NCBI GenBank assembly: GCA_017463155.1
Contig: JAFTPT010000050.1
Coordinates: 1 to 43,620 of the forward strand
From: Blautia sp.
GTDB taxonomy: Bacteria; Bacillota; Clostridia; Lachnospirales; Lachnospiraceae
DNA: 43,620 bases
Reading direction: 5' to 3'
Part shown: piece by piece, positions 13,216-20,603 of the stretch
Position numbering within the stretch: position 1 is the first letter of the stretch
Layout: every line of letters begins with the position of its first letter
The notes under the pieces: model-generated
What the model was told of the DNA's origin: nothing
The model's input: the letters and a program-made list of their open reading frames with translations, nothing else
Database searches by the model: none
Program-made: the position numbers and the translations under genes

Positions 13216-14538
13216 TTATTCCGTATAACCCACGCCTTCCGTATCGTCTGTATAATCCGTCACCTTGATGCCCAGAATGCAATACCCCTCCTCGAGGCCT
13301 GCGTAGTCTTCAAGCATGTAGGCGATATCCGCATGGATCAGTCTTCCTGTCTCTATACCTTCCTTGAATTCCACCATTTCCAGCATATGGCCGGTCCTGT
13401 ACCCGCGGTCATTCTTACGCAGTTCAAACGTCTTCCGACCCGAAAGAACGTCGTCATAATAGGAGGATGCCAGGCGGATCCTGTGCACCTTCGTTCCTTC
13501 ATCACTTGGAAGATGCTCCATCTTTTCAGCGTCTTCCCGTTCCCGGAGCTTCGCCCTGGTTTCCCGGTCGATCCGATCCTGCTCCGCGTTGTATTTCTGT
13601 TCTTCCGTCATTTCATGGCTTTGTGCAGGCGCATTCATGCGCTCCGGTCCTATCTCTTCCGGAACTTCCTGCCCTGCTGCCGGCGGCTGTCCTGCTGCCG
13701 GATCCTGCGCTTCAGGCGCCGGCGGCATGACCTCCGGGTGGTTCTCGATCGAATCCTGCCCCGGGATCTGATCATCTTCCTCACCAAAGCAGCTTTTCCA
13801 GGTGATCTGCCCCGGGATATCCTCGAATATTTCCTTCATTCGTTCAAAGAATTCATGCCATGTCAGTGTTTTGGGGCTTTCTCCGAACCGGTTGATCATA
13901 AGGCCTTTTTCATAGCCATAGAAGATCAGGAACCTGGTCTCCTTGCGGAAATGCATACTTCCGGAAGGGTTGATCAGTTCCGCCATGCCCTTTTCATCAC
14001 CTTCGGCATATTCACGGCTGGCAAACAGTTCGTCCATGATCTCCGGATTTGCCCGGAAAAATTCCTTGACCGCGATGCCGAAATCATCTTCCGGATCTTT
14101 CATCCAGTTCATCAGGTTCTCCGGATTCCCGTCATTCTCTTTCTGGAAAGCTTTGAATTCCCTGATCGTCTCCCTCTTGACCTCCGGCTGGAACATGGCC
14201 TGGTCTTCCTCGCTGATCTGCAGAAGTTCTGTCAGCTGGGAGAAATTGTATTCCCTGTATTGCTCCTTGAGAGCCGGTGTGTCCCCCTCTACCGAGTACC
14301 GCTCATAGACTTCCATGAACCGCGACACCCCTGACGGTGTCATGCCATATTCCGCTTTTGCAAATTCCGCGATCGTCTTGTAGCCGTCAAGCTGGTATGC
14401 TTCGGACCGGTTGATCCTGGACAGCTGCCAGCCTACCCTTACAAAGCTTTTTACGATCCCGCTCAGATCCTTCTTGATCTCTTCCTTAGCCTCCCTGTAC
14501 TGTCCCAGGTCCATTGTCAGCTGTGTGTATTCTTCCAT
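13216..14538 (-). CDS. Phage protein with C-terminal ASCH/DUF3850 domain
   Basis: A 440-aa protein. The N-terminal ~110 residues (AKEEIKKDLSGIVKSFVRVG, then AKAEYGMTPSGVSRFMEVY) look like a ParB/DUF3102-type DNA-binding regulator. A Pro/Ala-rich linker follows. The last ~85 residues (HRIRLASSYYDDVLSGRKTF, ELRKNDRGYRTGH, EGYCILGIKV) match DUF3850, an ASCH-like RNA or nucleotide binding fold common in phages. The start at 14538 follows CAGGAGGTAGAACA. The joining of the two parts in one polypeptide suggests a regulator that senses or binds RNA; this is inference. Confidence 0.7.
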   Translation of the reverse strand: MEEYTQLTMDLGQYREAKEEIKKDLSGIVKSFVRVGWQLSRINRSEAYQLDGYKTIAEFAKAEYGMTPSGVSRFMEVYERYSVEGDTPALKEQYREYNFSQLTELLQISEEDQAMFQPEVKRETIREFKAFQKENDGNPENLMNWMKDPEDDFGIAVKEFFRANPEIMDELFASREYAEGDEKGMAELINPSGSMHFRKETRFLIFYGYEKGLMINRFGESPKTLTWHEFFERMKEIFEDIPGQITWKSCFGEEDDQIPGQDSIENHPEVMPPAPEAQDPAAGQPPAAGQEVPEEIGPERMNAPAQSHEMTEEQKYNAEQDRIDRETRAKLREREDAEKMEHLPSDEGTKVHRIRLASSYYDDVLSGRKTFELRKNDRGYRTGHMLEMVEFKEGIETGRLIHADIAYMLEDYAGLEEGYCILGIKVTDYTDDTEGVGYTE

Positions 14539-14542
14539 TGTT

Positions 14543-14902
14543 CTACCTCCTGAAATCTTCCCATGATTCATATGCTCTCGATGCAAGGCATCCCATCGCA
14601 TACAGCTCCAATTCCGACTCTTTTTTGAGCCATGCGCAGTACTTCCGGCAGTGGGCTTTTATGTCCTCCAGCAGGCTCTCAAGCCCGTTCTCTCGTATGA
14701 TCGCTTCTGCCTGCTGCCTCCAGGCAGCCTTCGTCATGTCTCCCGCCTTTGTAGAAAAGCCCTGTTCCGTCGTACTTTTGTATCGGATCTTGCCCCGCCG
14801 GTCATCGTATTTCATGCTCGTTCCTGTCGTGATCATTATTTCGTACCTGACCGCCAGGTGCTCCAGCGGCCAGGCCTCTTCTGTGAAAAAGAAAACGTTC
14901 AC
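14543..14902 (-). CDS. Hypothetical phage protein
   Basis: Up to 119 aa. It could start at GTG 14902, five bases after the PcfJ-like stop, by coupling. Alternatively it starts at the internal ATG of MKYDDRRGKIRYKSTTEQ, which has AGGA upstream. The C-terminal half is helical (MTKAAWRQQAEAIIRENG, KKESELELYAMGC). No family recognised. The upstream neighbour is the PcfJ-like gene, and the downstream gene starts 4 bp beyond its stop, so it is part of the same operon. Confidence 0.5.
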   Translation of the reverse strand: MNVFFFTEEAWPLEHLAVRYEIMITTGTSMKYDDRRGKIRYKSTTEQGFSTKAGDMTKAAWRQQAEAIIRENGLESLLEDIKAHCRKYCAWLKKESELELYAMGCLASRAYESWEDFRR

Positions 14903-14906
14903 CCCC

Positions 14907-16979
14907 TTATACTGCTGCCATGATCCGGATCCGCGTAGCCGCTGCCTTTTTCTTGATCCGTTTATCTACCTCGCGGCTGTATCCGGCCATGAAGTCCGTC
15001 ACTTCCTTCGGCGGTTGTGAGTTCCGGACTGCCCTGCACTGGATAATCCTGCTGCCGTCCATCTCAACGGTACAGAAGGCTTTGTCCGGCTCTTCTTTCC
15101 TGCGGAGGAACAGGACAACACTTTCTCCTTTCAGCATTTTGTCAAAATAGCTGCCGCCTACGCAGTTGTGGTTTTCCCTTCCTTCACGGTTGAAATCCTC
15201 CTTGCAGGTCGGCAGAACCATCAGATAGCCCTCATTCTTCGTTCCTTCATAGATCTCCCGGAGCTCCGGCAGCATTCCCTGCAGGATCCGGTCTTTCTCC
15301 GCGATCCTCCTGATCTTCAGTTCCTGCTCACGTTCCTGCCGCTGTTCAGACAGCCGCTCATGGGCCGCCTGGAAATTCCTTGGAAAGATCACGTCGTTCG
15401 TCGGTTCCACCTTCAGCACGCGGATATCATCAAGATAATCCACATAGTCCAAAACTGCTGTTTTCTGCTGCTTCTGCAGTACCTGCAGATACTTCATCAT
15501 TTTATCGGGATGGCCATACCACAGCAGCCGGCCTGTAACCTGTGCCCCCGCTTCACTCGCATACCATTCCACCTGCTGCCTTGTCAGCCTGATCTCAAGC
15601 ATCCTGGCCGCCTGAAGGGTAAGGAGCTGCCGTTCCGAGATATTCATCCGGATGCACATTTCCAACTGCTGCCGGTCTATCCACAACGCTTCCCATGGCT
15701 TTCTCTTTTGGAAATTCACACCCCTGTTGTCTCCCGGTTTTCCTCGGTATGTAAGGTCCCACGCCAGGCGATACAGCTTCAGCTTGATCAGGTATTCCAT
15801 CTGTGGAGTCTTCCGCAGTCCATACAGCTGGTCGATCACATAGCTGTAGCATCCCTCATTGTGCCGGAAGAGATCCTCGATCGGGATATACTGTAATTCC
15901 GTTCCTCTTCGAAGCCTCCGCAGGTTCCGATAGTACAGGATGCATTCATCTGTCGGGCCCTCATAATACCCATGGTTTATTGCAGAGCACCATCGAAGCT
16001 CATTCTCATACCTGTTTTTGAAATGCGCCCATTCATAGATTCCCTCCGGTTCAAAATTCCTGCTTAGAAAAAAGCGGTATTTCTCGCAGAGCAGGGAATC
16101 CTTCGTGCTCAGCTTGTAGTCTCCGCCCTTCCATCTTTTGATCTTGCTCTCAAAGATCCGGAGGACGTATCCGTTCCCGTCCTTCCTTTCCTGCAGGATC
16201 CCTGGCTTCTTCCAGTCCGTGATCTGTCCCTGCTTGTTCCAGGACAACGCGATCACTTTCTTTCTGCAGGCCGGGCATCGGACCATTTCCTGATGCTTTA
16301 CCTGCCGCGGCAGTTTCACATTCCTTCCACAGAGCGTGCACCAGCCTTTATGTTCTTTATCGCCATAGCGGTACAGCATATACTGTGATCTTGAATAAGC
16401 TGACTTATATACCCAGTCCTCAAAGTCCTTCGGAAGAGGCGGTACCTGCTCCATGGCCTGGTCGATCCGTGCTTTTTCTTTCTGATGGCGTCCTTTCAGG
16501 CGTTTGATCTGCAAGATCTGCTGGTAGCTCTTGATCGCCTGGAATACATTCACATCATTCCAGCCAAAATACTGGTTCACAAGCATTCTCGCCCCTTCTT
16601 CCTCCCACAGCTCCATCGTGCAGTTATCGAAGCACCGGTTCCATCTTGGCCCGTCATGTGGGATCGGCTGACTGCCAATCTGTCCTCCTGACCACTTGTT
16701 TTCCATGGGAAGGTATGTCAGGTGTTTCTCCTCTCCGGCAGATACATACACCTCATACCTTGGCCGACGTTCTCCTTCCTTCATGTCCTTCCTGCAGAAG
16801 AATGCCACCTTCAGGATCCCGTCCTCGATGCGGACACGAACAAACAGCTCCCGGAACACTTTTCGCTCCGACGCCCAGGAATAAATCTTCCTTTTCCGGC
16901 CCCTGTCCCGCCTTGCTGCCGCGATCATCTCATCCGTCGCCAGCAGCTCCGGCATGGCCAGCAGATCCCTCTTCTTCAT
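14907..16979 (-). CDS. PcfJ-like protein
   Basis: A 690-aa protein. Near residues 215-245 is a CTLCG...RCPACRK zinc ribbon. The C-terminal region has the PcfJ signature NHNCVGGSYFDKM, then VVLFLRR, CTVEMDG and IIQCRAVRNSQPP. PcfJ-domain proteins were named from the enterococcal plasmid pCF10 and are common in Clostridia plasmids, ICEs and phages; their biochemical role is not established. It overlaps the AcrIIA9-like gene upstream by 4 bp, a pairing I recall from other elements. Length and frame are intact. Confidence 0.8.
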   Translation of the reverse strand: MKKRDLLAMPELLATDEMIAAARRDRGRKRKIYSWASERKVFRELFVRVRIEDGILKVAFFCRKDMKEGERRPRYEVYVSAGEEKHLTYLPMENKWSGGQIGSQPIPHDGPRWNRCFDNCTMELWEEEGARMLVNQYFGWNDVNVFQAIKSYQQILQIKRLKGRHQKEKARIDQAMEQVPPLPKDFEDWVYKSAYSRSQYMLYRYGDKEHKGWCTLCGRNVKLPRQVKHQEMVRCPACRKKVIALSWNKQGQITDWKKPGILQERKDGNGYVLRIFESKIKRWKGGDYKLSTKDSLLCEKYRFFLSRNFEPEGIYEWAHFKNRYENELRWCSAINHGYYEGPTDECILYYRNLRRLRRGTELQYIPIEDLFRHNEGCYSYVIDQLYGLRKTPQMEYLIKLKLYRLAWDLTYRGKPGDNRGVNFQKRKPWEALWIDRQQLEMCIRMNISERQLLTLQAARMLEIRLTRQQVEWYASEAGAQVTGRLLWYGHPDKMMKYLQVLQKQQKTAVLDYVDYLDDIRVLKVEPTNDVIFPRNFQAAHERLSEQRQEREQELKIRRIAEKDRILQGMLPELREIYEGTKNEGYLMVLPTCKEDFNREGRENHNCVGGSYFDKMLKGESVVLFLRRKEEPDKAFCTVEMDGSRIIQCRAVRNSQPPKEVTDFMAGYSREVDKRIKKKAAATRIRIMAAV

Positions 16980-17470
16980 TTCCCGGCGCCTCCCTGGTAG
17001 TATTCACGGATCAGGCGCCTGGCATCCCTGCTGCCCGGCACGCCGAAGTCTACGCGGCCGGCTGAGATCTTTGCCTCCTTTACGATTTCCTTATCTACCT
17101 GCTGCCGATTCGCGAAGGAATAAGCCAAGAGAGAAGCCATACAGCTTTTCAGGCGCTTCCCTTTTTTGCGGACAGCTGCTGCCATGTCCAGGTTTTCCAT
17201 AGTGAGCCCGCGGATATACTCGCACCAGTCCTCCATGAGTCCCTTCGGCTTCAGTTCCTCGCATTCCAGATCCAACTTCCCGTTGGCGGCCGTGATCTCA
17301 TCCGTCAGGAACGGGATCGCATTCCCCGTATACATCTCTACATACTCCTCCGGGATCCCGTTCTCCTTCGCCATGGTCTTTAATCCCTCAATGTCCCCTT
17401 CCTTCAGCAGGTTTTCAGCCCGCTCATTGATCTCCTTTGCGGAGTCCATCTCTCCAAACTTGTCAAACAT
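16976..17470 (-). CDS. AcrIIA9-family protein, candidate Cas9 inhibitor
   Basis: A 164-aa protein. The N-terminus MFDKFGEMDSAKEINERAEN, with LLKEGDIEGLKTMAKENGI, is acidic and helical. The C-terminal half (AAAVRKKGKRLKSCMASLL, RVDFGVPGSRDARRLIREYY) matches, from memory, the group annotated as Cas9 inhibitor AcrIIA9 family, frequently encoded directly before a PcfJ-domain gene as here. AcrIIA9 was found as an inhibitor of type II-A CRISPR. The start at 17470 follows AAAGGAGAAAAAGAA. Whether this homologue blocks Cas9 is untested, and the family may also have other roles. Confidence 0.65.
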   Translation of the reverse strand: MFDKFGEMDSAKEINERAENLLKEGDIEGLKTMAKENGIPEEYVEMYTGNAIPFLTDEITAANGKLDLECEELKPKGLMEDWCEYIRGLTMENLDMAAAVRKKGKRLKSCMASLLAYSFANRQQVDKEIVKEAKISAGRVDFGVPGSRDARRLIREYYQGGAGK

Positions 17471-17546
17471 TCTTCTTTTTCTCCTTTCCTGGCATGCCCG
17501 AAAGACAAGTTTCGGACAAGGAATCTTTCTGTTTTGCACGCTCTTT

Positions 17547-17699
17547 TTTCGTAAAAGCGCGGACTTTCGTAAAAATCTGTCCGCGGTTTTCAGGTAAAAA
17601 CGCCTGAAAGCCTTGATTTCTTTCTGTCTCAGCGTGTCCGCGGGTATTCTTCCGGTTTATCTACACCGAATGGCCTCAAAACGTTGATTTCTTTCTGTC
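17547..17699. repeat. Repeat-rich gap: direct and inverted repeats, candidate origin or control region
   Basis: The 240-bp gap before the AcrIIA9-like gene contains TTTCGTAAAA twice (17547-17556, 17565-17574), an inverted repeat CGCGGAC (17558-17564) / GTCCGCG (17579-17585), and a hairpin TTTCAGG (17588-17594) / CCTGAAA (17603-17609). The 16-mer TTGATTTCTTTCTGTC also occurs twice, at 17613 and 17684. It lies 0.4 kb downstream of the HUH replication gene. It could be the replication origin or an operator cluster. A 26-codon frame (MLPGQKEINVLR onward) also crosses it. Confidence 0.45.
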
Positions 17700-17710
17700 C
17701 CGGCAGCATT

Positions 17711-18094
17711 TCATTTGTACATGTCGAGATTTTCGTAGCGGTACCGGATCGCATGACCTTTCTGAAGCTGACGCAGTTCCTCCCAAAGATCCGCGTTCTT
17801 TACCGGTGCCCCGTTGGTCCTCCTCCATCCGTTCTGCTTCCACTGATCCAGCTGCCCCTGGCTCTGGATCAGGTAATTGCTCTCCGTCCATACGGTGATC
17901 AGGGACAGCTTCTTCATCCGCTTCAGGGCTTCAATCAGCGCGATCAGGACGACGCGGTTCCCGGTGGTGTCTTCCACCCTCCCGCTTCCCGTGATCTTTG
18001 CGCCGGCGCAATTCATGATGTATTTGAAGCCTGCTGCCTTTACCCTCTCCGGTCCTCTGGCCTTCGTAAGGATCATGATCGATACTTCCTGCAT
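17711..18094 (-). CDS. RNase H-like protein
   Basis: A 127-aa protein resembling the second half of RNase HI: RVVLIALIEALKRM with the helix-borne glutamate, LITVWTESNYLIQ at the strand where RNase HI has its catalytic aspartate (here TES rather than TDS), then WKQNGWRRTNG and KNADLWEELRQL. The substitutions suggest altered or lost nuclease activity; the substrate is unknown. It is encoded 1 bp after the HUH replication gene. Palindrome copy 4 is translated inside it as MNCAGAKI. Confidence 0.68.
   Translation of the reverse strand: MQEVSIMILTKARGPERVKAAGFKYIMNCAGAKITGSGRVEDTTGNRVVLIALIEALKRMKKLSLITVWTESNYLIQSQGQLDQWKQNGWRRTNGAPVKNADLWEELRQLQKGHAIRYRYENLDMYK
17998..18013. repeat. Dispersed palindrome copy 4, within the RNase H-like gene
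   Basis: An exact copy of TTGCGCCGGCGCAATT in the same orientation as the other four. Confidence 0.9.
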
Positions 18095-18856
18095 TTAATT
18101 CCTCCTTCTCTTCAGCCGGACCAGCGTGTAATGCCGGTACAGGTATCCCGTGACCGGGTTCACTCCCATCCGCACACTGTCCGGATCCACATAGTACCCC
18201 TTCCTGGCCGGCGGATACCGCATGTTTCCCTTCCGGTCCGCCAGGCTTCTCCTCCGGATCACATTGTCCTTCGGCTCCCTGCGGACCAGGTTCCTGGACG
18301 GATGGAAGCGCTTCAGGTCCAGAGGCTCCCATTCCTCCAGTGGTTTGGCTATATATTCCGCCAGTTCCTTGTATCCGCCGGCGTCATACGTCGGCCGTAT
18401 ATTCACATGGCCATAGCTCCAGCATTCCTGCAGGATGATGTCGGTGCCGGTCTGATCGTTCGCGAACCGATTCACAAGGACATGGACATGGGGACCGCCC
18501 TTCTTGCCGATCGCCAGCCTGTAGATATACTTCAGCTCTACTCCCTGTTTCCGGTACCTTCTCTTCACCTTCGCAAGCATATTCTGGACATGCTTCATCA
18601 TGACCCTGTGATCCGGCCTCTCTCCCTTCCGGTATGTCAGCGTCACCCAGTAATCCCTCTCACCAAAATTCCATTTGATCAATCTCCGGAGATCCCTCTC
18701 CCTCTTCCACTGGTTCTGTCTCCGGATGTCTTCAGGAGTCGGATCCTTCCTTCGGCTCCGCGGCTGCCCAGGTGCTCCATACCTTCCTGTGTGTTTTTCC
18801 TCAATCTCCAGGGTGTCCTCGAACTCCCATGTCTGTCTTATATACCCCCGCTCCAT
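18095..18856 (-). CDS. HUH-type replication initiation protein
   Basis: A 253-aa basic protein. Motif I-like YWVTLTYRKG (69-78), the HUH motif in GGPHVHVLV (H123, H125), and a tyrosine with lysine in LAEYIAKP (Y168, K171) are the three signatures of rolling-circle Rep endonucleases with a single catalytic tyrosine. Such proteins nick at an origin hairpin and stay covalently attached to the 5' end. No separate helicase or primase gene is visible in the prophage. Ribosome site GAGGTAGAGC. The candidate origin region at 17547-17699 is nearby. Confidence 0.78.
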   Translation of the reverse strand: MERGYIRQTWEFEDTLEIEEKHTGRYGAPGQPRSRRKDPTPEDIRRQNQWKRERDLRRLIKWNFGERDYWVTLTYRKGERPDHRVMMKHVQNMLAKVKRRYRKQGVELKYIYRLAIGKKGGPHVHVLVNRFANDQTGTDIILQECWSYGHVNIRPTYDAGGYKELAEYIAKPLEEWEPLDLKRFHPSRNLVRREPKDNVIRRRSLADRKGNMRYPPARKGYYVDPDSVRMGVNPVTGYLYRHYTLVRLKRRRN

Positions 18857-18924
18857 GCTCTACCTCGTGAACGTAACTCTAATACGCCTGATCAGGCTTT
18901 TAAGGGCTCCCGGAAAGCCCCAAA

Positions 18925-18964
18925 ATAAAAGGCCGTGAAAGCCTTTTCCCTTGACTTCACGGCC
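18925..18964 (-). terminator. Intrinsic terminator before the HUH rep gene
   Basis: On the minus strand GGCCGTGAA (18964-18956) pairs with TTCACGGCC (18939-18931), followed by TTTTATTTT. Its right arm overlaps the -35 box of the small RNA promoter on the other strand. Confidence 0.75.
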
Positions 18965-18980
18965 CGCAGCGGTATATAAT
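18951..18980 (+). promoter_or_regulatory. Promoter of the phage small RNA
   Basis: TTGACT (18951-18956), 18 bp, TATAAT (18975-18980). It points away from the early operon. Predicted start near 18986-18988. Confidence 0.75.
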
Positions 18981-18985
18981 GAACG

Positions 18986-19057
18986 TGTCAGAAATATACC
19001 CCTGACAGGCCGAAAGGCATCTGGCTCATGCGTTGCCCCGCATGAGCTTTTCTTTTG
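18986..19057 (+). ncRNA. Candidate phage small RNA, about 72 nt
   Basis: Between a sigma-A promoter and a terminator there are three consecutive hairpins and no sensible reading frame. They are TGTCAG/CTGACA (18986-18991 with 19002-19007, 10-nt loop), GCC-GAAA-GGC (19009-19018, GNRA loop), and GCTCATGC/GCATGAGC (19024-19031 with 19040-19047) followed by TTTTCTTTT. It runs opposite to the early operon in the gap between the HUH gene and a 49-aa ORF. I do not recognise the RNA. It may regulate phage or host mRNAs. Confidence 0.7.
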
Positions 19058-19059
19058 TC

Positions 19060-19209
19060 TCAGTGGATCTCATAGCTGCTGCCTCTGGCTCCCGCCCTGG
19101 CGGCCTCTTCCGCTTCCTCCCGGCTCCCCAGGCAGCTCTGCATCCGTCCGTCCGAATACCGGATGATCCAGATATTCAGATCTTTATTCTCTTCAGCTAT
19201 CCTTGACAT
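19060..19209 (-). CDS. Small hypothetical phage protein
   Basis: A 49-aa protein, MSRIAEENKDLNIWIIRYSD to EIH, with an alanine/glutamate-rich helix. Ribosome site GAGGAACG; the longer frame to 19290 lacks one. It converges with the small RNA. Function unknown. Confidence 0.55.
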   Translation of the reverse strand: MSRIAEENKDLNIWIIRYSDGRMQSCLGSREEAEEAARAGARGSSYEIH

Positions 19210-19517
19210 CGTTCCTCTGCTCCTCCATAATCTGTGTGCAGGCCTGACACCTCCGCGAGAATGGAGGTGAACGCCGATAAAGAAATACACCTATTCTTCG
19301 GAAGAGATGCAGTCTCTTCTGAAGGAGGGATGGACACTGCTCTCCATGAGCCGTTTTGTGAACGGATCAGGTGAGTGGCTGTTCATTCTCTCCAAATAAT
19401 TCTCTTCTGTAACCATCAACCCTGCATGCAGGCCTGCATGCGGCCCTGCCGGCTTCGCCCCCGGCGGGGCTTTCTTTATCGACGCTCAACTCCATCCTCG
19501 CGGAGGCTCTTTTCTCC
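19210..19517. other. 308-bp early-region gap with a strong palindrome and a plus-strand terminator
   Basis: There is no confident gene. A perfect 18-bp palindrome, GCATGCAGGCCTGCATGC, lies at 19424-19441. It is followed by a plus-strand hairpin GCCCTGCCGG (19443-19452) / CCGGCGGGGC (19461-19470) and TTTCTTT, an intrinsic terminator. Two minus-strand short frames (41 aa from MVTEENYLERMNSHSPDP; 42 aa from MELSVDKESPAGG) are possible but have weak ribosome sites. Confidence 0.5.
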
Positions 19518-19805
19518 TTATGGCATGATCCTGCTGACCTGGATCCAGGTCGTGTATGTCCTGTCTCGGTTCCGCATCCGGAATTCATGTGCGATCTCTT
19601 CCTGCTCCTCTTCCTCCAGTTCGGCCAGCCGCTCCTCTTCCAGGGATTTCAGATCCGCCATCCTGTACCCGATCGAGGCCATGAGCAGATTCATGAGCAG
19701 CAGGAACAAGACCAGTTCCCATGCCGGACTGTCCAGGGCACAGCCAGTCAGAACAACGCCAAATACTCCCGTGCAGAAAAGCACCCATCCGATCTTCATC
19801 TTCAT
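19518..19805 (-). CDS. Small membrane protein
   Basis: A 95-aa protein with two hydrophobic helices (about residues 5-22 and 29-47) and then an acidic coiled segment (SLEEERLAELEEEEQEEIAH). Ribosome site TAAGGAGGGAAAACA. It is 12 bp after the HTH gene. The shape fits a small phage membrane protein (exclusion or envelope stress), but no family is recognised. Confidence 0.6.
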   Translation of the reverse strand: MKMKIGWVLFCTGVFGVVLTGCALDSPAWELVLFLLLMNLLMASIGYRMADLKSLEEERLAELEEEEQEEIAHEFRMRNRDRTYTTWIQVSRIMP

Positions 19806-19817
19806 TGTTTTCCCTCC

Positions 19818-20198
19818 TTATGCGGTCCGCAGTCCTTCCAGCAGGATCTCGCGGATCAGCTGCTTGATCTCTTCTCTGTCGATCTTCGGTTCCTCTACTG
19901 CGGGACAGTCCCACTCCTTCATGGCCAGCTCCCGGATGATCTTCTTCGGATCATAGGGCGGCACCTGCCTGGACATGTTCTTGTCCCGCAGCTTCTCCCG
20001 GTTTCGCATGTAATCTGCAAACGCCGGCCTGTAGACCAGGACCAGGTTCGTCTGATCGATCACTGCAAGCTCTCCATACCGATCGCGGAGCTCTCGGAGC
20101 TCCTTTAACCTGGACTGAACCGTCTTGGACGTCAGGCTGAACTCCTCTGCAATCTCCTTCTGCTGCCTATACATCGCAGGACTCGGTCTTCTTGCCAT
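19818..20198 (-). CDS. Phage early regulator with helix-turn-helix
   Basis: A 126-aa protein, MARRPSPAMYRQQKEIAEEF, then SLTSKTVQSRLKELRELRDR, a helix-turn-helix; the middle RYGELAVIDQTNLVLVYRP may be a winged segment, and the C-terminus is helical and acidic (IDREEIKQLIREILLEGL). Ribosome site AAGGGGGTGCGAGTA. A second copy of the repressor operator (20237-20255) lies just upstream, so it is probably controlled by the repressor or Cro. It could be an antirepressor or excision control factor; this is not resolved. Confidence 0.6.
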   Translation of the reverse strand: MARRPSPAMYRQQKEIAEEFSLTSKTVQSRLKELRELRDRYGELAVIDQTNLVLVYRPAFADYMRNREKLRDKNMSRQVPPYDPKKIIRELAMKEWDCPAVEEPKIDREEIKQLIREILLEGLRTA

Positions 20199-20236
20199 TA
20201 CTCGCACCCCCTTCGCATGAATAATTAAACCCAATT

Positions 20237-20255
20237 GTCTAACATGTTGAACATT
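20237..20255. promoter_or_regulatory. Operator copy O2
   Basis: GTCTAACATGTTGAACATT, 18 of 19 bases identical to 20494-20512. It contains the palindrome AACATGTT. It lies between the Cro-like gene and the next early gene. Confidence 0.65.
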
Positions 20256-20446
20256 TAGCTTAAAAAAATTTCGCTTACTTTAAGCCCCAGAGCTTCGGCA
20301 ATCCGTGACAGAGTCTTTGTCGTTGTTACAGTAATAGAACCGTTCTCCAATCCAGAGATTATTGCACGGGATACACCTGATTTCTTGGACAACTGCTCCT
20401 GTGACATGCCAGCTCTTTCCCGGCTTTCTCTTATTCTATATTCCAT
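20255..20446 (-). CDS. Cro-like Xre family regulator
   Basis: A 63-aa single-domain HTH_3 protein: MEYRIRESRERAGMSQEQLS, then KKSGVSRAIISGLENG. It is the first gene of the minus-strand early operon, divergent from the repressor, as expected for Cro. The start at 20446 follows GGAGGTGATAAGA; the longer frame runs into the promoter. It should compete with the repressor for O1 and O2. Confidence 0.8.
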   Translation of the reverse strand: MEYRIRESRERAGMSQEQLSKKSGVSRAIISGLENGSITVTTTKTLSRIAEALGLKVSEIFLS

Positions 20447-20492
20447 TCTTATCACCTCCATTCGTGTTATGTCCACTATCCTGTACAATTGA

Positions 20493-20521
20493 AGTCTAAC
20501 ATGTTGTACATTGTTTGTCAA
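20493..20521 (-). promoter_or_regulatory. Early promoter with operator O1
   Basis: On the minus strand TTGACA (20521-20516), 17 bp, TAGACT (20498-20493). The operator GTCTAACATGTTGTACATT (20494-20512) covers the -10 and spacer, and GTACAA...TTGTAC forms a wider inverted repeat (about 20483-20510). Repressor bound here would silence the early genes. Confidence 0.65.
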
Positions 20522-20540
20522 CAGCTTTTGTTTAATTTAT

Positions 20541-20569
20541 TTGACATATAGCCAATGCAGTTGTATAAT
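20541..20569 (+). promoter_or_regulatory. Repressor promoter
   Basis: TTGACA (20541-20546), 17 bp, TATAAT (20564-20569): a consensus sigma-A promoter driving the repressor gene, divergent from the early promoter. Confidence 0.8.
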
Positions 20570-20603
20570 AAACTAAACAACTAGACTAAAAGGCGGTGAT
20601 TTA

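Noticed and set aside
8269-18013. Dispersed palindrome as simple restriction-site or coding coincidence
   Set aside because: The conserved part extends beyond the palindrome to the same asymmetric TT end in all five copies, in different codon contexts and in gaps.
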